64,000 bases of DNA from Betaproteobacteria bacterium (GTDB taxonomy: Bacteria; Pseudomonadota; Gammaproteobacteria; Burkholderiales; Burkholderiaceae_C). Position 1 is the first letter of the stretch; every line of letters starts with the position of its first letter. Location of the stretch: the NCBI GenBank assembly GCA_016868355.1, contig VGHB01000002.1, positions 1-64,000 of the forward strand. Reading direction: 5' to 3'. This document shows positions 48,466 through 57,266 of the stretch, in pieces. The notes under the pieces were generated by a model. That model made no database searches, was not told where the DNA came from, and saw nothing but the letters and a program-made list of their open reading frames with translations. Both the position numbers and the translations under genes were made by a program.

Positions 48466-49734
48466 TCAAGTGTACTTTCGCGCGTCTTCTATGACCTTGC
48501 CATCGTTGGGGAGGCTGCCCGGCGCCACCACCTGGACCTGGTCAGCCCTCAGCTTGGTGATGTCCTTGATGGTGGCGGCCAGGGCCTGCTCCAGGCCGTC
48601 GGCAGGGCCGGAATGCTCGACCCGCACAATCATGCGGTCATTGGCCATTTCACCTTCGACCACCAAGCGTGCACGCTGCACACCGGCGTGTCGTTTGACG
48701 ATGTCGCCCACTTGGCTGGCATGCACGAACATGCCGCGCACCTTGGTAGTTTGGTCGGCGCGGCCCATCCAACCCTTGATTCGAAGGTTGGTGCGTCCGG
48801 TGGGGCAGGGTCCCGGTAACAAGGCCGACAGGTCGCCCGTACCGAAGCGCACCAGCGGGTAGTCGAGGTTGAAAACGCTGACCACAACCTCACCTACTTC
48901 ACCCTCGGGGACAGGGTCATCGGTGCCGGGACGCACAATTTCCAGCAGGATCCCTTCATCGACCACCAGACCCTGGCGTGCCTCGGTTTCGTAGGCAATC
49001 ACGCCCGCGTCGGCTGTGGCGTAGGCCTGGTAGCCCTGGATGCCGCGCTCGCTCAGCCAGTCGCGAAGCGACGGTGGAAAGGCCTCGCCGCTGAGCAGGG
49101 CCTTTTTAATCGAGGCTATCGACACGCTGGTTTCTGCAGCTTTTTCCATCAAGATACGAAGGAAACTGGGCGTGCCGCAATAGGCATCTGGCCGCAGTTC
49201 GGCTATTGCCTGCAGTTGCAGTTCGGTGTTGCCCACGCCACCCGGGAAAACGGTGCAGCCCAGGGCATGCGCGCCGGCTTCCATGATCCAGGCGCCCGGG
49301 GTGAGGTGGTAGCTGAAACTGTTGTGCACCAAGTCACCCGCACGCAAGCCGGCTGCGCGCAGGGCGCGCGCGGAGCGCCAGTAGTCAGGTGCCGCGCCCT
49401 CGGGTTCGTAGATTGGACCGGGTGACTGGTACACACGGTGTGCGCCGTGGCGGGCCATCGAACGCCAACCGATGGCGGAGAAGCCGCCGAAGGGGTCGGT
49501 GGCTCGCGAGGCGATTTGCCGCTGCAGCAGCTCGCCCTTGCGGGTGACAGGCACGCGAGCCAAGGCTTTACGGCTGGTCGTGGATTCAGGGTCTACCCCC
49601 CTGAGCCGTTCGCCCAGGGCGGGCAGTTGTTGCGCCGCACGCAGCAAGCCGGGCAGTGCACTGAACAGGGCGGCCTCGCGTTCGGCGCTGGAGCGCCATT
49701 CAAGGCTTTTGGGTGGGCCGCTAGGCTCAGTCAT
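48466..49734 (-). CDS. PaaK-like aryl-CoA ligase (phenylacetate-CoA ligase family)
   Basis: 422 residues from the ATG at 49734, which overlaps the upstream small gene; the open frame reaches 49791 but that lacks conserved sequence. It activates aromatic or related acids as CoA thioesters. Visible parts: HNSFSYHLTPGAWIMEAGAHAL, YCGTPSFLRIL, AYATADAGVIAYE and VRFGTGDLSAL with the adenylate Asp, followed by KGWMGRADQTTKVRGMFVHASQV, typical of PaaK. Last gene of the Liv operon. Substrate not certain: phenylacetate itself is only one option. Confidence 0.88.
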   Translation of the reverse strand: MTEPSGPPKSLEWRSSAEREAALFSALPGLLRAAQQLPALGERLRGVDPESTTSRKALARVPVTRKGELLQRQIASRATDPFGGFSAIGWRSMARHGAHRVYQSPGPIYEPEGAAPDYWRSARALRAAGLRAGDLVHNSFSYHLTPGAWIMEAGAHALGCTVFPGGVGNTELQLQAIAELRPDAYCGTPSFLRILMEKAAETSVSIASIKKALLSGEAFPPSLRDWLSERGIQGYQAYATADAGVIAYETEARQGLVVDEGILLEIVRPGTDDPVPEGEVGEVVVSVFNLDYPLVRFGTGDLSALLPGPCPTGRTNLRIKGWMGRADQTTKVRGMFVHASQVGDIVKRHAGVQRARLVVEGEMANDRMIVRVEHSGPADGLEQALAATIKDITKLRADQVQVVAPGSLPNDGKVIEDARKYT

Positions 49735-50029
49735 GCTCTTCGCTCCACTGGGCGAGCCGTTTCTTGAGATCACCGGTGAAGTCACGCACATCGGCGGACG
49801 ATTTCAGGCTGCACACGGCCCACTCCGGGGTGCTACGCGATGGTTTCTTCACCCGCCGCGCTTCGATCTCACCAGGCTGCAACGTCAGCTGCGCGATAAG
49901 CACGCCGCGTCGTTCCCAGCGCCCCTGGCGTTCTTGCAGGCCCAGGCCGCGCAGCTCACGCCGAAGGCGCTCCAAGGCGTCTCCAGCCTGGAAGGCTGGG
50001 GCTGCAAAGTCCCAGGTTTGATCGCTCAT
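49727..50029 (-). CDS. Uncharacterised 100-residue protein in the Liv operon
   Basis: 100 residues, highly charged, no membrane segment or signal. It sits between livF (9 bases) and the PaaK-like ligase (8-base overlap), inside an operon, so it is a real gene. I recognise no domain; the start TWDFAAPAFQAGDALERL and C-terminal DVRDFTGDLKKRLAQWSEEH suggest a helical soluble protein. A role as a regulator or partner of the ligase is a guess. Confidence 0.7.
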   Translation of the reverse strand: MSDQTWDFAAPAFQAGDALERLRRELRGLGLQERQGRWERRGVLIAQLTLQPGEIEARRVKKPSRSTPEWAVCSLKSSADVRDFTGDLKKRLAQWSEEHD

Positions 50030-50038
50030 GCACAGCCC

Positions 50039-50848
50039 TTAGGCCAACCAGCGCTTGCGGCGCTTGTAGCTCTTTACGTCCTTGAAGCTTTTGCGGTCGC
50101 CGCCGCCCATGCCCAGGTAGAACTCTTTGACATCTTCGTTTTCACGCAAATCCTTGGCAGCCCCGTCCATCACAATGCGGCCGTTCTCCAAGATGTAGCC
50201 ATAGTCCGAGTAGCGCAGGGCCATGTTGGTGTTCTGCTCGGCTAGCAGGAAGGTCACGCTTTCCTTGCTGTTGAGGTCCTTAACGATTTCGAATACCTCT
50301 TCCACGATCTGGGGCGCCAAGCCCATGGACGGCTCGTCCAACAAGACCATCTTGGGGTTGGCCATCAGTGCGCGGCCAATGGCGCACATTTGCTGCTCGC
50401 CGCCAGAGGTGTAGGCGGCCTGTGACCCACGCCGGATCTTCAGGCGCGGAAAGTAGTTGTAGACCTTCTCCAGAGTTTGATTAACTGCGGCCTTGCCGTC
50501 TTTACGGGTGTAGGCGCCAGTCATCAGGTTCTCTTCAATCGTTAAATGTGCGAAACAGTGACGGCCTTCCATTACCTGAATCACGCCGCGGTCGACCATG
50601 GCTGCCGTCGAAAGCTTTTCAATGCGTTCTCCGCGCAACTCAATAAAGCCTTTGGTGACTTCGCCACGCTCGCCGGCCAACAGGTTGCTCACCGCGCGCA
50701 GAGTGGTGGTTTTGCCAGCACCGTTGCCGCCCAGAAGGGCTACGACCGAGCCTTCGGGAACCTGCAGGGATACACCTTTGAGCACAAGGATCACGTGGTT
50801 GTAGATGACCTCGATGCCGCTAACGTTGAGAAAGGAAGGGGTGCTCAT
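50039..50848 (-). CDS. livF: Branched-chain amino acid-type ABC transporter ATPase LivF
   Basis: 269 residues from the ATG at 50848; the open frame continues upstream but MSTPSFLNVSGIEVIY is the natural start. Walker A GGNGAGKTTT, signature SGGEQQMCAIGRAL, Walker B VLLDEPSMGLAP and the His-free switch AEQNTNMAL are present. The C-terminal ~30 residues (KSFKDVKSYKRRKRWL) are basic and longer than usual LivF. In the Liv-type importer with LivG, LivH, LivM. Confidence 0.93.
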   Translation of the reverse strand: MSTPSFLNVSGIEVIYNHVILVLKGVSLQVPEGSVVALLGGNGAGKTTTLRAVSNLLAGERGEVTKGFIELRGERIEKLSTAAMVDRGVIQVMEGRHCFAHLTIEENLMTGAYTRKDGKAAVNQTLEKVYNYFPRLKIRRGSQAAYTSGGEQQMCAIGRALMANPKMVLLDEPSMGLAPQIVEEVFEIVKDLNSKESVTFLLAEQNTNMALRYSDYGYILENGRIVMDGAAKDLRENEDVKEFYLGMGGGDRKSFKDVKSYKRRKRWLA

Positions 50849-50961
50849 GAGGGGTCCTTCGGCCGCTCTTGGAAGCACCGTGCACAAAGGTTCAGCACGG
50901 CGCTTTGAACAGCAACCTGGGGTCACGCGCAGGGCCAAAGCCGTGCGCGTGACTGCGTTTC

Positions 50962-52293
50962 TTACGACTGGCAGTCGCTCGGGTCGCGGCGAGCGATCTT
51001 CTTCTCGGCGGCGTACTTGTCGGCCGCAGCCCTGATCATCGGTTTGATGATCGACTGATCGGCTTCATACCAATCCGAGGTGAAGTTCCACTTCTTTCCG
51101 TCCCAGGTGTGGACGCGGGCCACGGCTGCACCACGGTGGTCTTGGCAGGACGTGGAGATCGGGCGCATCACACCGGAAAAGCCTAGCGCGTCAAGCTTTT
51201 TCTGGTCCAAGGCCAGGTTCTCTAACCCCCATCGTGTCTGCTCGCCGGTCATATGCTTGCCCTTGCCGAAACGCTCCTGGGCTCGCCTGACACCCTCAGT
51301 GGACAGCATGGCGGCAACCAGACCGCGCACGTACAGCACCTGGCCCACTTCGTCCCTGGGGCCAGTACCCTGACCCTTACCATGCACTTCCTTGAGAATC
51401 TCTTGGGTGATCTTGGCGTTGGGCTCGGCGCCGTGCTGCAGTGCTAGCGCGTTGTAGCCGCGGGCACCGTCTCCCACGTCCTTGACATCAGGCTCTGCGC
51501 CGGCCCACCACACACCATACATCTTTTCGCGCGGATAGCCGATGGCCACGGCCTCTTTCAAGGAGGTGGAGTTCATCACACCCCAGCCCCAAAGGAAAAG
51601 GTAGTCCGGGCGTGACTGACGAATCCTGAGCCAGGTGGCTCTTTGTTCCACCCCCGGATGCGTGACGGGCAGCAACTCGAGCTCAAAGCCATGCATCTTG
51701 CTGCGCTCGGTCAGCTGCGGAATGGGCTCCTTGCCGTAGGGGCTGTCGTGATAGACCAGCGTGATCTTCTTTCCCTTGAGCTTGTCAGCGCCGCCCTCTT
51801 TGATCGCAATGTGTTGCACCAGGATGTCAGCGGCATCCCAGTAGGTGCCGGTCAGCGGAAAGTTCCACTTGAAGACCATGCCGTCGGTGGATTCACTACG
51901 GCCGTAGCCGGCGGTGATCAGCGGAATCTTGTCAACCGGGACCTTTTCGGTGAGGGCAAATGTAATGCCAGTGGATAGCGGATGAAACACCGTGGCGCCC
52001 TTGCCCTTCAGGCGCTCATAGCACTCCACGCCTTTGTCGGTGGCGTAGCCGGTTTCGCACTCTTCCCAGCTGACCTTTACCCCGTTGATGCCGCCCTTGG
52101 CATTGAGGTACTTCAGGTAGTCGACATAGCCATTGGCGAACGGCGTGCCGTTAGGTGCGTACGCGCCCGTGCGGTACACGAGCACGGGGAAAAACTGCTC
52201 TTTGGCCTGGGCGTGGGCCACGGGCATCGTGGCAACTGCTCCCAAGCCGGCCGTGGCTACGGCCGCAGCGGCGGCGAGTGATCTGAATTTCAT
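50962..52293 (-). CDS. Liv-type ABC transporter periplasmic binding protein
   Basis: 443 residues, longer than the 370-residue LivJ/LivK. Signal peptide: MKFRSLAAAAAVATAGLGAV and so on to AHAQA. The mature protein begins EQFFPVLVYRTGAYAPNG, which matches the ABC-transporter binding proteins found beside acyl-CoA synthetase genes in Burkholderiales, not amino acid LivJ. Possible ligands are aromatic or fatty acids or amide compounds; none can be shown. Ribosome binding site CTGGAG. The 191-base gap before it holds a hairpin (52339-52366). Confidence 0.9.
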   Translation of the reverse strand: MKFRSLAAAAAVATAGLGAVATMPVAHAQAKEQFFPVLVYRTGAYAPNGTPFANGYVDYLKYLNAKGGINGVKVSWEECETGYATDKGVECYERLKGKGATVFHPLSTGITFALTEKVPVDKIPLITAGYGRSESTDGMVFKWNFPLTGTYWDAADILVQHIAIKEGGADKLKGKKITLVYHDSPYGKEPIPQLTERSKMHGFELELLPVTHPGVEQRATWLRIRQSRPDYLFLWGWGVMNSTSLKEAVAIGYPREKMYGVWWAGAEPDVKDVGDGARGYNALALQHGAEPNAKITQEILKEVHGKGQGTGPRDEVGQVLYVRGLVAAMLSTEGVRRAQERFGKGKHMTGEQTRWGLENLALDQKKLDALGFSGVMRPISTSCQDHRGAAVARVHTWDGKKWNFTSDWYEADQSIIKPMIRAAADKYAAEKKIARRDPSDCQS

Positions 52294-52338
52294 GTTGCTT
52301 AACTCCAGAGGTTTAAAAACGCACGCGTCCGTGCAGCA

Positions 52339-52366
52339 TTGACTCGCCTTCAGGAGGCGGACTCAA
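52339..52366 (-). promoter_or_regulatory. Inverted repeat in the leader of the binding protein gene
   Basis: On the minus strand TTGAGTCCGCCT and AGGCGAGTCAA can pair over about 10 bases around a CCTGA loop, with one mismatch and one bulge. It lies 46 bases before the binding protein ATG, inside the operon. A nearby GCACG-CGTC-CGTGC (52321-52334) is a second hairpin. Such structures often raise or protect binding-protein mRNA relative to permease mRNA. Confidence 0.45.
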
Positions 52367-52484
52367 TTGGGTTGACCAGGACTCCATCGTCATGGCGGCT
52401 CGTCCTTAGATGTTCAGCGGCATAGCGGGTTCAATTGGACTGTTCAGGCTGTCAGAGTCGAAGGGCTTGAGCGGCATAAACCTA

Positions 52485-53543
52485 TCAATGCGGGAAGGGC
52501 CAAAGGCGCAGTTTTTCCTTGGCGACCGACCAGAGCCGGGCCAAGCCGTGCGGCTCAACAATGAGAAAGAAGATGATCAAGGTGCCGTAGATCATGAAGG
52601 TCAGGTGAGCGGCCAGCGCGACGTCAAAGCCCAAGCGCACACCCAGCAGATCCAGCGCAATGGGCAGCACCACAATAAAGGCCGCTCCAAAGAAGCTGCC
52701 CATGATTGAGCCAAGGCCGCCGATGATCACCATGAACAATAACTGAAACGAGCGGTCTATGGAGAATGCGGCGGGCTCCCAGGCACCCAAATACACAAAG
52801 CCCCACAAGGCGCCGGCAACGCCAACAAAGAAGGAGCTGACCGCAAACGCCGTGAGCTTGGCGTAAACCGGCCGGATGCCGATCACTGAGGCTGCAACGT
52901 CCATATCGCGTATGGCCATCCACTCGCGGCCTATATGGCTGCGCACGAGGTTTTTGGCAATCAGCGCGAAAACGACCACGAACCCCAAGCAGAAGAGGTA
53001 CTTGTCAGCAGGGGTGTCAATTGACCATCCCAGCAAGGACAGATTGGACACGTTGACCGAGCCAGATGCCGTATTCATGGTGAACCACTTGATGCGCAGA
53101 AAGGCCCAATCACAGAAAAACTGTGCAGCCAAGGTGGCTACTGCCAAATACAGGCCCTTGATACGCAATGACGGGATGCCAAAGAACACACCGACCACGG
53201 TGGCACACACCCCGCCCAGCAAAATGGCCAACACGGGGGGCATGCCCTCGATGCGCATGAGGAAGTTGTAGGCCCCATAGGCCCCCACGGCCATAAAGCC
53301 ACCCGTGCCGAGCGAAATCTGCCCACAGTAACCCACTAGGATGTTAAGCCCCAGTGCGGCCAGTGACAGGATCAGGAAGGGAATGAGGATGGCGCGAAAC
53401 AGGTATTCGCTGGCCAGATACGGCACCGCGATGAACGCCGCAGCGATGAGCGCCGCTATAAGCACCCGGTCCTGCATGATCGGAAAGATCTGCTGGTCGG
53501 CAGCGTAGCTAGTCTTGAACTGACCGTTTTCGCGGTAGAGCAT
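52485..53543 (-). CDS. livM: Branched-chain amino acid-type ABC permease LivM
   Basis: 352 residues with about 9 membrane helices. LivM signatures include ALGLNILVGYCGQISLGTGGFMAVGAYG, and the coupling helix DMDVAASVIGIRPVYAKLTAFAVSSF. FMVIIGGLGSIMGSFFGAAF is the conserved last part. Works with LivH in the same importer. It begins 5 bases after livH. Confidence 0.94.
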   Translation of the reverse strand: MLYRENGQFKTSYAADQQIFPIMQDRVLIAALIAAAFIAVPYLASEYLFRAILIPFLILSLAALGLNILVGYCGQISLGTGGFMAVGAYGAYNFLMRIEGMPPVLAILLGGVCATVVGVFFGIPSLRIKGLYLAVATLAAQFFCDWAFLRIKWFTMNTASGSVNVSNLSLLGWSIDTPADKYLFCLGFVVVFALIAKNLVRSHIGREWMAIRDMDVAASVIGIRPVYAKLTAFAVSSFFVGVAGALWGFVYLGAWEPAAFSIDRSFQLLFMVIIGGLGSIMGSFFGAAFIVVLPIALDLLGVRLGFDVALAAHLTFMIYGTLIIFFLIVEPHGLARLWSVAKEKLRLWPFPH

Positions 53544-53548
53544 GGTCT

Positions 53549-54478
53549 TTAAACTCGATCGATGATCTTCTCGCCGAACAAACCCTGCGGACGCATGAGC
53601 AGGAAGAACAGCGCCAGAACATAGGCAAACCAGATCTCGATTCCGCCGCCCAAGAAGGGCCCGAGGTAGACCTCGGAGAGTTTCTCACCCACCCCGATGA
53701 TCAGCCCGCCGACGATAGCCCCGGGCACTGAGGTGAGCCCGCCCAGAATCACCACGGGCAGGGCCTTGAGCGCCACCAAGGACAGCGAAAACTGCACGCC
53801 CAGCTTGGAGCCCCAAATGATGCCCGCCACCAGGGCCACAAAGCCGGCAACCGACCACACGATCACCCAAATGCGGTCCAGCGGGATACCGATGGACTGC
53901 GCGGCTTGGTGATCATCGGCCACAGCGCGAAGTGCACGCCCCGTGCTGGTGTACTGGAAAAACGCGGTCAACGAGGCAACCAGGGCTGCGGCCAGCAGTG
54001 CAGCCACCAGATCTTCTTGGTTGACGAGAATCCCACCTTGGAAAATATCGTCCAGCAGGAACATAGGGTCCTTGGGCATGCCCACGTCAATTTTGTATAT
54101 GTCTGAGCCGAAGACGGTTTGCCCGAAGCCGTCGAGGAAGTAGGTGACACCTAGCGTGGCCATCAGCAGGGCGACACCTTCTTGGTTCACCAGCTTGCCC
54201 AGCACGAGGCGTTCGACCAGCCAGGCCACCAGAACCATGACCGCTACGGCGCCAACAAAGGCCAGGAGATTGACCAAGAACTTGTTGTCGATGCCGCTGA
54301 GTTGAGGCAACCAGTCTGCGAAGCGCGCCATCGCCAGCGCAGCAAAAAGCACCATGGCGCCTTGTGCGAAGTTGAAGACGCCCGATGCCTTAAAAATGAG
54401 CACAAAGCCCAGCGCCACAAGCGAGTACAGCATGCCGGCCATCAGGCCGCCGAACGTCGCTTCAATGAAAAATCCCAT
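53549..54478 (-). CDS. livH: Branched-chain amino acid-type ABC permease LivH
   Basis: 309 residues with about 8 membrane helices. Typical LivH parts are GMLYSLVALGFVLIFKASGVFNFAQGAMV, the coupling helix RALRAVADDHQAAQSIGIPLDRI, and GGLTSVPGAIVGGLIIG. It starts 24 bases after livG. Confidence 0.94.
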   Translation of the reverse strand: MGFFIEATFGGLMAGMLYSLVALGFVLIFKASGVFNFAQGAMVLFAALAMARFADWLPQLSGIDNKFLVNLLAFVGAVAVMVLVAWLVERLVLGKLVNQEGVALLMATLGVTYFLDGFGQTVFGSDIYKIDVGMPKDPMFLLDDIFQGGILVNQEDLVAALLAAALVASLTAFFQYTSTGRALRAVADDHQAAQSIGIPLDRIWVIVWSVAGFVALVAGIIWGSKLGVQFSLSLVALKALPVVILGGLTSVPGAIVGGLIIGVGEKLSEVYLGPFLGGGIEIWFAYVLALFFLLMRPQGLFGEKIIDRV

Positions 54479-54502
54479 TGCTTGATCTCCTGGTGCGGAC
54501 CA

Positions 54503-55288
54503 TCAGTGAGAGGTGCCGAGGTAAGCGCTGATCACATCCTCGTTGCGGCGTACCTCGTCAGGCGTTCCGTCGCCGATCTTCTTGCCGTAGTCGAGCACGA
54601 CCACGCGGTCGGAGATATCCATGACCACCCCCATGTCGTGCTCGATCAAGACGATGGTGGTGCCGAATTCGTCGTTCACATCGAGCACGAAGCGGCTCAT
54701 ATCCTGCTTTTCCTCGACGTTCATGCCCGCCATTGGCTCGTCGAGCAAAAGCACTTGCGGCTCCATCGCCAAGGCGCGGCCTAAGTCCACTCGCTTTTGC
54801 AGGCCATAGGGCAAGCGTCCGACTGGCGTCTTGCGGTAAGCCTGTATCTCCAGGAAGTCAACGATGTGCTCAACAAACTCACGATGCACGGCCTCCTCTC
54901 GCGCTGCAGCGCCCAGCCGTATGGCCTGCTGGAAGATGTTGGTGGTCATCTTCAAGTTCCGTCCGGTCATGATGTTGTCTATAACGCTCATGCCCTTGAA
55001 CAGCGCCAGATTCTGAAAGGTGCGCGCCACCCCCATCTCGGCCACCTGACGCGAGTTCATGTGATCAAAGGTTTGGCCGCGAAAGGTGATCGTGCCCTGC
55101 TGAGGGGTGTACACGCCGTTGATGCAATTGAGCATCGAGCTCTTTCCCGCACCATTGGGGCCAATGATGGCGCGGACCTCATGTTCACGCACGTCGAAGC
55201 TGATGTCGGCCAGGGCTTTGACGCCCCCGAAACTCAGCGAGATGTTGTGGACGTCCAGAATCACGTCGCCAATGCGTTTTTCCGACAT
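54503..55288 (-). CDS. livG: Branched-chain amino acid-type ABC transporter ATPase LivG
   Basis: 261 residues. Walker A GPNGAGKSS, ABC signature LPYGLQKRVDLGRAL, Walker B VLLLDEPMAGM, and H-loop LIEHDMGVVM. The LivG-specific extended loop ARTFQNLALFKGMSVIDNIM is present. It begins 2 bases past the synthetase stop, so it is co-transcribed with it. Pairs with LivF as the other ATPase half. Confidence 0.95.
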   Translation of the reverse strand: MSEKRIGDVILDVHNISLSFGGVKALADISFDVREHEVRAIIGPNGAGKSSMLNCINGVYTPQQGTITFRGQTFDHMNSRQVAEMGVARTFQNLALFKGMSVIDNIMTGRNLKMTTNIFQQAIRLGAAAREEAVHREFVEHIVDFLEIQAYRKTPVGRLPYGLQKRVDLGRALAMEPQVLLLDEPMAGMNVEEKQDMSRFVLDVNDEFGTTIVLIEHDMGVVMDISDRVVVLDYGKKIGDGTPDEVRRNEDVISAYLGTSH

Positions 55289-55290
55289 GG

Positions 55291-57237
55291 TTATGCCGCC
55301 TTCTGCACCGAGGGGAAGGTCTTCACATCCGAGATCTTCAGCGTGGCCGAAACCTGACCGGTGCGACCGTCTTCAAACTTCACCTGCGTTTGGATGAACT
55401 GCTCAGACTTGTCGCTGTACAGGGCATCCACCAAGACCTGGTACTTGGTGTTGATATAACCGCGCTTGACCTTGCGGGTGCGAGTCATCTCGCCGTCGTC
55501 TGCATCGAGTTCCTTGTGCAGGATGAGGAATCGGCTGATTTGGCTGCCCGCCAACTTGTCGTCTTGGGCCAGGTCAGCATTGACCTTTTCCACGCATTGG
55601 CGGATGAGGTCTTGTGTTTCAGGCTTGGCCGCCAGATCGGTGTAGCCGGCATAAGGCAGGTTACGCTTTTCGGCCCAGTTACCCGCCGCCTCGAAATCGA
55701 TGTTGATAAAGGCGCACACCTTCTCGCGCCGATCACCAAAGGCTACCGCTTCCTTGATGAAGGGGAAGAACTTGAGCTTATTTTCCACATACTTCGGAGC
55801 AAATATGGCCCCGTCGTGCAGCCCCCCCATCAGGCGCCCCACGTCTTTGGCGCGATCGATGATCTTGAGATGACCCGAGTGGTCCAGGAATCCAGCGTCA
55901 CCCGTGTGGTACCAGCCGTCGGCTGACAGCACTTCCTGCGTGGCCGCTGGGTTCTTGTAGTACTCCTTGAGCAGGCCCGGTGACTTCACCAAGATCTCGC
56001 CCGAATCGGTGAGCTTGATCTCAACCCCTGCAATGGGCACGCCCACGGTATCGCTCTTGACTTCATGGTCGGGCTGCAGGCACACGAAAACTGCGGTTTC
56101 GGTGGAGCCGTACAACTGCTTAAGGTTCACACCAATGGCACGGTAAAAGTTGAACAGGTCAGGGCCGATGGCTTCGCCAGCCGTGTAGGCCACGCGCACC
56201 CTTGACAGCCCCAGCGTGTTGCGCAGGGGTCCGTAGATGCACAGGTCGCCTAGTTTGTAGAGCAGAGCATCGGCGGCCCCCACCGACTTGCCGTCCATGA
56301 GTTCGGGGCCCACGCGGCGCGCCACGTCCATGAAGTAATGGAACAGGCGGCGTTTGATCGCGCTGGCGTCTTCCATGCGGATCATCACGCTCGTCAGGAG
56401 CCCTTCGAAAATACGCGGCGGCGCAAAGTAGTAGGTGGGGCCGATTTCCTTGAGATCGATCGTGACGGTGGCTGCGCTCTCCGGGCAATTGACCACATAG
56501 CCGCAGGCCAGCCACTGCGCATAGCTAAAGATGTTCTGGCCAATCCACGCTGGGGGCAGGTAGGCCAGCACCTCTTCGTTGGCGAGCAGGCGGTCGAAGT
56601 CTGCACCGGCGCGCGCGCGGTCCAGTAGCGTGTGGTGTGTGTGCACCACACCCTTGGGGTTTCCGGTGGTGCCTGATGTGAAGAACATGGCTGCCACTTC
56701 GCTGACTTGGCCACTGCGGACCGTGGCCTCATAGGTACCAGGGTGCTGCGCGTGGTAAGCCTTGCCCGCCTCGATCAGCTGGTCGAGCGAAGTCAAGCCC
56801 GGCTCTTGGTAGTTGCGCAGGCCGCGCTCGTCGTCGAACCAAATGTGCGACAACTGCGGGCAGCTCTCACGCAGCTCCAGCAGCTTATCCACCTGTTCTT
56901 GGTTTTCGCCAATGGCATAGGCCACTTCGGCGTTGTTGATGGGGAAGGTGTATTCAGTGGCCGCCGCGTCTTGGTACAGCGGCACTGGAATGGCGCCCAG
57001 GGCTTGTGCAGCCAGCATGCTGGCGTACAGGCGCGGCCGGTTGTCGCCGATGACCACGATGTGTTGACCGCGCTGCAGCCCAGCAGCGGCCAGCCCACCG
57101 GCCAGTGCCTTGACAAGCTCAGCCAAAGCCGACCACGTCGTCGTCTGCCAAATGCCGTATTCCTTTACCCGCAAGGCCGGCGCATCGGGGCGCTGCGCAG
57201 CGTGTTTGAGCAAAAGTTGGACAAAGGTGGAAGACAC
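55291..57237 (-). CDS. Long AMP-dependent acyl-CoA synthetase, first gene of the Liv operon
   Basis: 648 residues. The P-loop MFFTSGTTGNPKGVVHTH, then YGSTETAVFVCLQP, the adenylate motif GWYHTGDAGFLD and the hinge Lys region; this is the long-chain acyl-CoA synthetase branch, with the extra insert LKFFPFIKEAVAFG. Such enzymes open Liv-type operons in many Burkholderiales, suggesting that imported acid is activated at once. It starts 29 bases from a divergent Crp/Fnr gene's first ATG, so the shared promoter region is short unless that gene starts later. Confidence 0.93.
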   Translation of the reverse strand: MSSTFVQLLLKHAAQRPDAPALRVKEYGIWQTTTWSALAELVKALAGGLAAAGLQRGQHIVVIGDNRPRLYASMLAAQALGAIPVPLYQDAAATEYTFPINNAEVAYAIGENQEQVDKLLELRESCPQLSHIWFDDERGLRNYQEPGLTSLDQLIEAGKAYHAQHPGTYEATVRSGQVSEVAAMFFTSGTTGNPKGVVHTHHTLLDRARAGADFDRLLANEEVLAYLPPAWIGQNIFSYAQWLACGYVVNCPESAATVTIDLKEIGPTYYFAPPRIFEGLLTSVMIRMEDASAIKRRLFHYFMDVARRVGPELMDGKSVGAADALLYKLGDLCIYGPLRNTLGLSRVRVAYTAGEAIGPDLFNFYRAIGVNLKQLYGSTETAVFVCLQPDHEVKSDTVGVPIAGVEIKLTDSGEILVKSPGLLKEYYKNPAATQEVLSADGWYHTGDAGFLDHSGHLKIIDRAKDVGRLMGGLHDGAIFAPKYVENKLKFFPFIKEAVAFGDRREKVCAFINIDFEAAGNWAEKRNLPYAGYTDLAAKPETQDLIRQCVEKVNADLAQDDKLAGSQISRFLILHKELDADDGEMTRTRKVKRGYINTKYQVLVDALYSDKSEQFIQTQVKFEDGRTGQVSATLKISDVKTFPSVQKAA

Positions 57238-57266
57238 CGGCGGACTCCTGAGTCACAAAGCTCCGA

